Assembly: GCA_036346355.1 (NCBI GenBank)
Contig: CM070579.1
Location: 3,658,001 to 3,722,000, forward strand
From: Rhipidocladum racemiflorum
Taxonomy: Eukaryota > Streptophyta > Magnoliopsida > Poales > Poaceae
Direction of reading: 5' to 3'
Length of the DNA: 64,000 nt
Position 1 is the stretch's first letter, and the number at the start of each line of letters is the position of its first letter. The position numbers were made by a program, and so were the translations under genes. Of this stretch, positions 34,200 to 44,359 are shown in pieces. The notes below the pieces were generated by a model. It was given only the letters and a program-made list of their open reading frames with translations, did not search any database and was not told the origin of the DNA.

Positions 34200-34790
34200 A
34201 TAGTTAAGTAATGGAGTGAGCCATTATAATCGGTTTCCTCTGTGAACCGATACAAATAATTAACATGCCATTACAATCGGTTTTCTCTACGAATCGATAC
34301 AAATAACGAGTGAAACATTAGAATCGGTTTTCTTTACGAAATGATACAAATGATATAAGCCATTCAAATCAGTTTTATCTACGAACCGATACAAATAATG
34401 AGTGAGCCATTAGAATCGGTTTTCTCTAGGAACCGATGCAAATAACGAGTTAGCTATTAGAATCGGTTTTCTCTATGAACCGATACAAATAATATAATAC
34501 ATTAGAATCGGTTTTCTATACGAACCGGTACAAATAAAAAACATATTCACAATCGGGTCTAAATAAAACCAATAGACATAAAAAAAAATATTCACAATCG
34601 GTTCCAACTAGAACCGACTGTGATAAGGGGGGTCATCACAATCGGTTCTAACTCAGAACCGATTATGATAAGGAGACTCTATTTCTGAAAATATACATTA
34701 CAGTACACATATCATAATCGTTTCTTTTTTCTGAAAAGTTAGGAACTGATACAGATGAAACAATAGCGCTATACCGTTTTGTAATAGCGT
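34200..34790. repeat. CACTA-type subterminal block of a second family (relic)
   Basis: About ten copies of aatcggttttctctacgaac / cgatacaaataa occur at 30-50 base spacing in paired inverted form. The block ends with ataccgttttgtaatagcg at about 34771-34790, which may be a decayed CACTA terminus (inverse of CxCTATTACAAAAC). No second end or target duplication is seen. It lies only 250 bases upstream of the LTP TATA box. Confidence 0.5.
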
Positions 34791-35040
34791 CGACCGTGCA
34801 TTTGTCGATTCACTCCGGACTAAACAACCCTTTGCGTCATGCAATCCCATTACGATTTTACGATGGCCAGGATATCTCTTCCTTCCCAGAAAAAAAAGTG
34901 AGCAGAAAATTACCACGGGAAGGGAGAAGAGAATCAAGCCGACTGCCGTATCCTGCAACCATGCGTTGCACGCACGAAACACTTCCATTAATTCCACTCG
35001 AACATTCCATGCGCGATCGCGTGTGCTGCCCCTCTCCAAC

Positions 35041-35048
35041 CTATAAAT
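35041..35048 (+). promoter_or_regulatory. TATA box of the LTP gene
   Basis: ctataaat lies about 80 bases upstream of the start codon, a normal distance for a short leader. Confidence 0.65.
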
Positions 35049-35120
35049 GGCGCCCCACATCCTCGAGCCGTCCTCCTCTCCGACACGCGTATCCATCTCG
35101 GTAGCGCCAAGCTAACGACC

Positions 35121-35600
35121 ATGACGCCAACCCGCTACTTGGCGCTCGCCCTCGCCCTCGCCCTCGCCCTCGCCGGCCGGCTCGCCGGGGCGGGGACGCA
35201 CGACGGCTGCGGTGTCGCGCAGACGGCGTTCGGCGACTGCGTGGCGTACGTCGCCGGCGTGGAGGGGAAGGTCTCGCCGCGCTGCTGCGCGGGCCTCGGC
35301 GACATCAAGGACCTGGCGCCCACCGCGGCCCAGCGGCGGGCCGTCTGCACGTGCATCCTGTCCGAGATGCTCTCCGCCGGCAAGGTCAACTCCGGCCGCG
35401 CCGCCAGCCTCCCCGCCGCCTGCCATGTCCGTATTGGCTTCGTCCCGACCAGCCCCGGCTTCGACTGCTCCCGGTTAGAAGTACCTACACTACTGTCTAG
35501 TGTCTACTAGTATAGCATTAGTAGGTAATGCTCAATTTTGTTTAGATTTTTTTCATGTAAAACTGAGCAATAAAAATATTTCGCTTGCAGGATTCTATGA
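35121..35600 (+). CDS. Type I non-specific lipid transfer protein
   Basis: Two exons, 35121-35473 and 35591-35600, encode 120 aa. Lipid transfer proteins are small secreted proteins that bind fatty acids and phospholipids in a helical cavity and act in cuticle formation and defence. Residues 1-25 form a signal peptide whose core is a pure Leu-Ala alternation (residues 7-18) coded by a ctcgcc repeat. The eight-cysteine motif is complete: Cys30, Cys40, Cys55-Cys56, Cys76-Thr-Cys78, Cys101 and Cys116, with spacings 9, 14, 19, 1, 22 and 14, which is type I. The short second exon (G ATT CTA TGA) completes DCSRIL and the in-phase intron just after the last Cys codons is typical of the family. Reading through the intron would give an alternative C terminus (to 35510), which I reject. 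The start fits the signal peptide. Confidence 0.93.
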
Positions 35601-36616
35601 GGAAGCAGAATTTACGTCTTAATTAACGAGGGGCATCAAATAATAAGGCATGAGAAGCAAGCTGGATCGTGTGTGCACAGATCGAAGAATCTCGAGTAAA
35701 TTTAATTGGTCTTTGGAACAAGAGATGATCATTGCAAGCCTCATCAGATCAGGCTGCCATTGCTCCTCCCTCCGAAAAGTACTTTAAGCTGCTGTTCAGA
35801 AGTCTCTTTCCTTCAGCTGGCTCGTTGTCGTCGACGTTAACTTTGCAGTTTTGCTTTCGCCAAACCTCAGTGTCATGACCAATGTTTCCCATTAAATGAG
35901 AGCGTTGCATTACATTACATTCACCAATGCGTATACGCCTGGTGCACGTATTGATTCTGATTACGTTTGCAGCTTAGTTAATTATGTCCGAAATTTGCAA
36001 CGCGTATCCTTGCACGTAGGAAAGGAGGAGGAGGACGAACAATGCACAAATTCTGTGGCCTATGGGCCTAGGCTGCCTCGGCCCATTAATCCTCGATCGG
36101 GTGTCCACGTGCGCCATCCGCTGTACTCGACGCATGGACGTATATTAGAGGTAGTTTTTTCAGGGTATAAGATTTGTGCTCATAGCGAAAATTGAAAGGA
36201 GTAATGAATCGTAAATCCAAATCCTATACCATAACTCGAACAAATTAATCCTGTTTCGAGTAACTAGTTGGCAGCACTCCGGCGGAGAAATTAATACCCC
36301 CGGCAATCAATGGTCGGTCGCCGGAGAATCGTTGTCGGCAAGGTAATTGACTTACAAGGAGGTCTACGACGTCGTGATGAAACTTGCGGCCTCCATTAGC
36401 AAATCCGCGTAGTTCATCACTACCTAGCAAGCTATTCCCGCGGCACTTGCAACATGCATGCTTAATTGGCTCATGTCATTCCTCTTTTCTTTTCCCTATA
36501 GGTGCTAGTGTAGTGGAATATTCCGTATATTTGGACCCGGGGATTCCGGCTCCCCTACGCATCCACATGTTTTTTAGCTGGCGTGTTCACTCCGTGTGCA
36601 CGATCACATCGGACAT
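35601..36616. other. LTP 3' flank and intergenic DNA
   Basis: No further gene is recognised; frames are short. Confidence 0.4.
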
Positions 36617-36640
36617 TTAGGGCCTGTTTGGCAACAAAGT

Positions 36641-37329
36641 TGTTTGCGCCAAAATTCGGTACATGGCAAAATGGGTTTGAATCGGATAAAAGCAATTGTA
36701 TGTGTTTGCATCGGAATTCGATGTGTATTGAAATCAGCCCGAGACGGAAAGGAAGCGTTCGCATGGAAAGAAATCATCAAACGAATCGGAAAAGGAATCC
36801 GTTTCTAAAAAGAGAAGGAAATCAGATAATAGGCCGATACGGATAAACGCACCGTATCCGTGTACAACTCGGATCGGCCAGGCATGTTATAAAAGGAGGT
36901 GGGTGCCAGGCGGCAAGATACAATCAAATCCAACAACACACAACTACTTTTTACAAGCTTTTCTTTCACTTTGTTTTAGCCTCATAGATCTCTTTGCAAG
37001 TCGACGGAATCAACATAGCTGCGCATCGCCGATTGTTGATTTTAGCCGATTTCACCCAGGTTTGATTTGCTTCGTTTTGTTGCGCATCGCCTTCTCGAAG
37101 CCGATTTTACCTTTTATCCGGATCAACTGTAACGAGTTGATTTAGTTATCTCCTAATCGGTTCTTGCCGACTAGTGAAAAGCCGATAGATCCTTGTTTAT
37201 CGGCTTCGATCAAATTATAAATTCTACCTTGTCGATTTCAGGTCAAATCGACTGGCACGCTCTGCAAACCCGGTGTTTGTCTTGTGTGTTCGAGGCCTAA
37301 AACCCTGCTTCACGTTTTTAGCGCGAACA
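36641..37329 (+). repeat. 5' LTR of the Tat-type element
   Basis: 689 bases. A TATA-like ttataaaag lies near 36887. The sequence after the LTR, tattttggcacgcccggtgg, would hold the primer-binding site from about base 6 on; I do not assign the tRNA. Confidence 0.93.
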
Positions 37330-37362
37330 TATTTTGGCACGCCCGGTGGGACCAACAAAAAA

Positions 37363-39539
37363 ATGTCAACCGACAAGCCCGCGGTCACCGCCGATATCAA
37401 CACTGATGCTATAATCGCGCCTCAGATGGCCGATTTAACCCCTGAGCAACGGAAAGAAATCGAAGACCGAAAGGCGGCTCGAGGAAATGATGCTACGGTG
37501 CTTCGAAAGCGCCGTGGCGTTACTCAAAAGATTGCACTCCCAAGCATCAACCCTATCGGAGATTCGTCAGCCGAATCGGTAAGCCGATACGCACCTGCTC
37601 AAGCCGATTTATCAAGTATGATCGAGCAATCTGTCCATCACGCATTGATTAACCAGTCATCGGCTCTAGTATCCACATTAAAGCCAATGATAGAAAATAG
37701 TGTGAAAACGATTGCTCAGGAATTAGCTGCGTCTGGAAATATGCTAGATCCACCACAAACCATCCCTACGTACCCAGTATATTCCATAACGCCCAACGCC
37801 AAAGCGATGGCGTGTCGGCTCATGCACCTATTATGATGCCGACTCAACCTACTGTTTTGAAACCAAGCATACAGAGAGATGGATTCACACACTACCATGG
37901 GCACACGGATGGGGCCAAAATAAACGCGTCGAATCAGTTAGATGGGCCCTCCAATAGCATCGGGATATCGGCTTATCAGCCGATCGAAAGCGAGCCAGTC
38001 CCGCGATCACTGGGAGCCACGACCATGAAGCAAGCACCATATAGAGTAGCGCCGTACGCACCCTTACCCGATACATTAGGTTATGACACGGTACCAAGAC
38101 CTCCGGGGGTGCAATTTGGACACAGGCCCGAGTTCGCACTCGGGGGGCAGGGCACGAATGAGAATTGGCAGTGTCCGGCTGCACCACAAGCCGACAATGT
38201 TAATTGGGCAGAACAAATTGCCAATGTTTTGAGGGAACAGTTCGGTTTACAACCCAGAGGGAGAGTGATTGGCTACAGGAAGCCGTACCCCGATTACATA
38301 GACCGAATGCCATACCCCCACAACTTTAGGATACCAGACTTTGCTAAATTCTCAGGTGATGACTCCGTTACCACAATCGAGCATATCGGGCGGTTCATGG
38401 CCCAATGTGGGGAAGCTGCACAGTCCGATGGATTAAGAATCAGATTGTTCCCTTTATCGTTGTCTGGCACTGCATTCACTTGGTTCACAAATCTACCACC
38501 AAATTCAGTTCATATATGGAACGATTTGGAAAGCCGATTTCATGAATACTTCTTCTCGGGAACTATGGAGCTTAGGATTTCCGATCTCAGTTCAGTCCGA
38601 CAGAAGTACGGGGAATCGGTCTCTGATTATATCAAGAGATTTCGGGGCGTACGGAATAGATGCTACAGTGTAACATTACCCGACGATCAATTGGCCGACC
38701 TAGCGTTCCAAGGGTTGATCCCTCCATTAAAAGAGAAATTATCAGGCCAAGAGTTCCCCGACTTAGGCCACCTACTCCATCGCGTATCGGCACACGAGAG
38801 CCGGTATGCAGAGATCAAAGGGTTTAAAGATAGATTTAAATCAAATAGCAACGAAAAGGCCAAAATAAACATGATAGAGTACGACTCGAGCGATACCTCT
38901 GAGGACGAAGCAGAGGTGAACATAGCCGAGTGGGCCAAAGGTTCTAAAAAGCCACTCGTATGCTCTCTACTTAAGCCGACAAAGAATAAGGCGGAAGTCA
39001 AGTACTCGTATGATGTGTCAAAGTGTGACAGGATATTTGATTTGTTACTACAAGAAAGACTCATAAGATTACCAGAAGGGCACATCATACCATCGGCCGA
39101 GGAAATTAAAAAGCGAAGGTATTGCAAATGGCATCATTCATTCTCCCATAACACTAACGATTGCAATATTTTTCGACAACAGATTCAATCGGCCATCGCC
39201 GATGGCAGGCTAAAATTCGCGGAAGAGTCGGCTATGCAGATAGATATGAGCCCTTTTCAAGTCAACATGGTTCAATGTTCGAAAAGAAAAGAGGCTGCGG
39301 AAGAAGATAAGCCGACGAAGGGAGTCGTATCACGAGACGAGACAGTGCAGATCACTATCGGTTCTATACAAATAGAAGCCGATAGGAATGGACAAAACTC
39401 AAGAACGGTAAAACCAAGAGGGGACTTGGAGGTCGGTAGATGGTATCGGGCTGAGAGGGCTCCGAAAAGTCGATTTCAAACCAAAACCGACCTTCTCACA
39501 ACTCCTCGGGAAGTACGAGAGGATAAGTCGGAGGGGTAA
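37363..39539 (+). pseudogene. gag of the Tat-type element, frameshifted
   Basis: The first frame (ATG 37363, to 37836) and the second frame (37812-39539) overlap around a frameshift near 37800. The first encodes the N-terminal part. The second carries the retrotransposon gag core: PDFAKFSGDDSVTTIEHIGR, LRIRLFPLSLSGTAFTWFTN, then SDYIKRFRGVRNRCYSV and LADLAFQGLIPPLKEKL. Near 39115 a Cys/His cluster (YCKWHHSFSHNTNDC) may be a zinc-binding knuckle-like motif. Gag forms the cytoplasmic particle that packages the RNA. Confidence 0.88.
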
Positions 39540-40289
39540 CACTCAACACCACGAGAATCCTCATCAATCGAGACGGAGGAGGGACGAGCAGTGGCGGCCA
39601 GATATGCCGTATCGGCCGGCTACTGAGGAAGAGAAACATCGGCGATGTCCCTTTTGGCAGTTTTGCTGGGAGAGAGGGATGACCTTACCAACAGTGGTAT
39701 CTTGTCCTATGCAACACTCGTCTGCATATCGGCCAAACCAGTCTGTAAAAGATAGGTTGTCTAGGCCGATATACAATTATCCAGATATGAGAAGCAGTAG
39801 GCCGATCCATGAAAGGTTGTCAACAGAGCAAGGCGAGTCCTCCCAAAAGCAGGAACTATCGGCTAACACAGAAGAATGGAATCGACAATGAGATGAGCAA
39901 TTTAGCTGGAAAGATACGAAGCCGATAGAACCTAAACCTAGGTGGTGCCCTCTGTGTCTCAAAGAAGTCACAACGCAGAAGGCTTCAGCGATTGAAAACA
40001 CAAGAAGAAAGGGAGGCCGACAAGGAAAGCGAGAGGGATCGGATGTTCAACAAGTTAAGACCGATACCAGTTTTGAAAAAAGAGTGGAGAAAGAAGGAAC
40101 AGATCGATAGTGATTCAGAACAATCGATTGAGTCCGGTTCTCCGATGATCCGGATGATACACCACCAATGGATATAAACATGGTATTCGCTCTACTGCCG
40201 AGTTCAAAACCGAAGAATCGGTGAAGAAGTGTTCGCTTGATTATGCCTCGGAGCACCAGACGCATTTGTGTTCGAAAAGCCACAAGACA

Positions 40290-40740
40290 TGCATCGGCAT
40301 CTGAAACCATTATATCCGAAAGGATATATTAATGGCCGACCGATATCTCGTATGTTGGTCGATGGCGGGCAACATGATTAATCTAATGCCGTTAAGTACT
40401 TTCGAAAGTCGGGTAAAGCCGATGAAGACTTGATCAAAACCAATATGGTGCTAAATGACTTCACGGAGACCCGATCGAGGCTAAAGGCGTAATGGTGTCG
40501 AATCGGCGATCGGTAATAAAACTTTGCCGATTGCATTTTTGTGATTGAAGCCAAAGGTAATTACAGCGTACTCCTCGGCGGATCGATCCATGCCAATTCT
40601 TGTATACCATCAACTATGCACCAAAAATTGGTGCGGTGGAACGATGATCTGATTGAAGTCGCATCGCCGACACATCGGCTCATATCGCAATGGCTAGCCC
40701 TGACACCAATTGGCCAAACGAAGAAGCCTAATGTATAACA
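40290..40740 (+). pseudogene. Protease remnant of the Tat-type element
   Basis: Around 40356 the frames give VDGG then NLMPLSTF, followed by DEDLIKTNMVLNDF and, near 40550, GNYSVLLGGSIHANSCIPST. This is the order of an aspartic protease of Tat elements, with the active-site DGG in place of DSG. At least three frameshifts interrupt it. Confidence 0.6.
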
Positions 40741-40919
40741 GCGAAAGCCATGTACAAAAGAGATTATATCTGCGACGAGAAGACAGGATTCAATCAGATC
40801 AGCGTTAAACCTAACACGCTTGATCGGACAGGCGAAGTAGTAAGAAGATGGAGCACAAGACACTAGCAAAGTTGCGAAAGGGCAAGAAGCTATCGGCAAG
40901 AAGAATACGAAGAAGCCGT

Positions 40920-41790
40920 CGAGGATTTTGAAGAAGAAAGAAAAGGGATAGGATTTACTTATGCCGATTTGCTCGAAGATATTGATATTGGGGAAGTTGA
41001 TAGCAAACTACCAACGTTTGTGAGTGCCAAAATAGAAAACGGTTATAAAGCAAAGTTTGTATAAATACTCAAGGAATATAAGGATTGCTTTTCGTGGGAG
41101 TATTATGATATGCCAGGTTTAATCCGAAAGCTAGTTGCACATCGGCTACCTATTAATCCTGGATATCGGCCGTTCAAACAGAGCCCTAGGCGGTTTAACC
41201 CTACGTTGTATGACGCTATAAAGGAGGAAGTAGGACGATTGCTAGAGGCGAAGTTTATCCGGCCATGCCGATCTGTTGAGTGGGTCTCAAACATCGCCCC
41301 TGTGAAGAAGAAAACGGCAAACTTAGGGTATGTGTCGATTTTAGAGATTTGAACAAAGCTACGCCAAAGACGAGTACCGATGCCCATAGCCGATATGCTT
41401 ATCGATGCTGCATCCGGGAATAAAATCATAAGTTTTTTGGACGGAACGCCGGATACAATCAGATATTCATGGCGAAGCCGATATACCCAAAACGGCTTTC
41501 GATGTCCGGGGCTTTAGGGCTATATGAATGGAAAGTTATGACCTTCGGTTTAAAAATGCCGGTGCTACTTATCGGCGTGCTATGAACCATATTTTCCATG
41601 ATTTGATCGGCAATACTGTGGAAATATACATCGACGACGTAGTGGTAAAGTCCAAAGAAGACTGGCAACATTTAGCCGATCTGGGAAAAATGTTCGAAAG
41701 TACAAGGTTACATGGGTTAAAAATGAACCCTCTCAAATGTGCTTTGGCGTATCGGTGGACAATTTCTTGGGTTCACGGTGCATGAAGGAG
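40920..41790 (+). pseudogene. Reverse transcriptase of the Tat-type element, frameshifted
   Basis: Pieces in several frames read YYDMPGLIRKLVAHRLPINP, EEVGRLLEAKFIRPC, WVSNIAPVKKK, then YRRAMNHIFHDLIG and the active site YIDDVVVKSK at about 41626, followed by GLKMNPLKCAL. Frameshifts occur near 41065, 41335 and 41480. The catalytic YIDD is intact but the enzyme cannot be made as one protein. Confidence 0.88.
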
Positions 41791-41812
41791 GGATTGAAGT
41801 AAACCCACCAAA

Positions 41813-44107
41813 GTGAAAGCCATAGCCGATACTAAACCACCGACAAGTAAAAGGGAGCTGCAGGTGTTGATCGGGAAAATCAATTACTTGCGACGTTTTA
41901 TCTCAAACTTGTCAGGACGAATTCGGGCCTTCACACCGCTGCTGAAAATTAAAGATAACCAAGAGTTTAAGTGGGAAGCCGATCAGCAAAGGGCCTTCGA
42001 CGACATAAAAGGTTATCTGATGAGTCCACCAGTATTGGCCGCGCCAAAACACGGTATACCTTTTAGACTATATATATCGGCTGAAGGTGATTCGATTGGA
42101 GCAGTTTTAACACAAGAAACCGATAGGAAGGAACGAGCAATATATTACTTAAGCCGACGTCTTCTAGATACAGAAACCAGGTATCCTTTAGTAGAAAAGT
42201 TATGCTTGTCATTATACTTTGCTTGCACCAAGTTAAGACATTATATGCTGGCTTCCAAATGCGTTATAATATGCAAAACCGATGTAGTTAAATACATATT
42301 ATCGGCGCCCATCCTGCGGGGTCGGCTTGGTAAATGGGCATATGCCTTAACAGAGTTTGAGTTATCCTATGAATCGGCTAAAACTGTGAAAGGGCAAGCT
42401 GTGGCCGATTTTATCACAGGGAGTGAAACATTAGTAGGAACAACTAGTATAACTCCTTGGCAATTGTATTTTGATGGGTCTGTTTGCCAAGAAGGCGAAG
42501 GCATTGGCGTGATATTAGTTTCACCTAGAAAGCAGGAGTATGACTTCATGTATCGGCTAAATAGCCGATGTTCAAATAATCAAGCAGAATACGAAGCATT
42601 ACTAAGGGGTCTACAATTGTTAGAGAGCATCGGAGTGAGAGACGTCCAAGCTTTTGGAGATTCGATGTTAATTGTACAAAGAAGTCGAGGAGAATACCGA
42701 TGCAATGATGATGCACTAAACCAGTACTTGCATCAATGCCTCCAGATCATCGAGATGTTCACTACATTTTCCATAGAACATATCCCCAGAGAAGCTAATG
42801 ATAAAGCAAACCGATTGGCACAATGTGCATCAGGGTACAAGGTGGAAAGCCGACAAGGACCAATCGAGCTAAACGTTTGGCCGGTTTTATGTGTTCACCC
42901 TGTCGACTGGAGAACAGAGATAAGGGATTATTTGTCAGATCCAACCAAGCCGACCGAACAAAAGGTCAGGCGCAAAGCACTCAAATACGTTCTACTAGAA
43001 GACGTATTGTACTTTAGGACTATGGAAGGTTTATTATTAAGATGCCTGGGAACCGAGGAAGCCAAAGTGGCGATGGGTGAAGTTCATGAAGGTATTTGTG
43101 GGTCACATCAATCGGCTCATAAGATGAAATGGATACTGAGACGAACTGGATATTTTTGGCCGACGATGTTAGAAGACTGCTTCAAATATTATAAAGGGTG
43201 CCAAACATGTCAAAAGTTTGGTAACATACAGTCAGAACAAGCGTCGGTTTTACATCCAATCATCAAGCCATGGCCATTTAGAGGATGGGGTATAGACATA
43301 ATCGGCCAGATATTTCCGTCATCCAGCAAAGGACATAAGTTCATCCTCGCAGCCACAGATTATTTCTCAAAGTGGGTTGAGGCTGTACCACTCAAGAAGG
43401 TTACTAGCAGGGAACTAATCGATTTCGTAAATGAACACATCATCCATCGGTTTGGGATTCCACAAACGATCACTACTGATCAGGGTACTGTGTTCATGTC
43501 CAACGAGTTCAAAAGGTTTGCGGAAAGTCTTGGGATAAAATTGCTCAACTCCTCCCCTTACTACGCTCAGGCCAACGGACAGGCCGAATCGTCGAACAAA
43601 ACGTTGATAAAGCTAATAAAAAGAAGAATTGAGGAAGAACCAAGGAAATGGCATTCGATACTATCAGAAGCTTTATGGGCTTATCGGCTATCTCAGCACG
43701 GATCAACCAAATTGTCACCTTTTCAGTTGGTATACGGACAAGAAGCCGCTTTTACTGTTGAAATCAACATCGGCTCAATAAGGCTACACGAGCAAGATAA
43801 GGTATCAGCCGATGAATACAAACAGGCGATGCTGGACAATCTAGATGATTTGGCTGAACAAAGGCTGATCACATTAGATCGGCTTAAAAGGAACAAAGAG
43901 AGGGTTGCCTGGTCGCATAATAAAAAAGTGATTTTTAAATCATTCAATCAAGCCGATTTAGTATGGAAAATCGTGTTGCCGATTGGGTCTAAAGATAACC
44001 GATTCGGCAAATGGTCTCCAACGTGGGAAGGGCCCTATAAGATCAATCGGTCAATTGACGGAAATTGTGATATACCGGAGTCCTTAGATGGATTCGTCCC
44101 TACCTAA
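41813..44107 (+). pseudogene. RNase H, second RNase H and integrase of the Tat-type element
   Basis: One open frame of 764 codons. Residues 1-200 hold the RT connection and the first RNase H (KAIADTKPPTSKRELQ, ADQQRAFDDIKGYL, ISAEGDSIGAVLTQET). Residues about 215-345 form a second RNase H of archaeal type (LYFDGSV, NNQAEYEALLRGLQ, FGDSMLIV). Residues about 420-480 hold the integrase zinc-binding part (H...H, CQTCQKFG). The integrase core follows with the DDE residues in GIDIIGQ, TTDQGTVF and GQAESSNK. The frame ends after GPYKINRS at 44107, so the extreme C terminus may be shifted. It is the best-preserved part of the element, yet it has no own start and depends on the broken upstream frames. 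Confidence 0.92.
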
Positions 44108-44359
44108 AGCGATCAATGGAAAATATCTAAAGGCGTATTACCCAAGCATATGGGTCGGGTCACGACCACAGGAAGGAAAACGGTCAATTACAAAGACATA
44201 AAATCGGCCATAAAGCCGACCGAGTCAATTGAACATCCATCCAGATTAAGCAGTTTACAAAAATCGGTTACATAGCCGATCAAGCAAGTTTTCGTGAGCG
44301 TCATCCCAAGGTTAAGGCAATATTACAAAAGATTGACCACACACATGATACCGATGAAT

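Noticed and set aside
35474..35510. Read-through C terminus of the LTP gene
   Set aside because: A GT donor at 35474 and AG acceptor at 35590 restore the family-typical end CSRIL.
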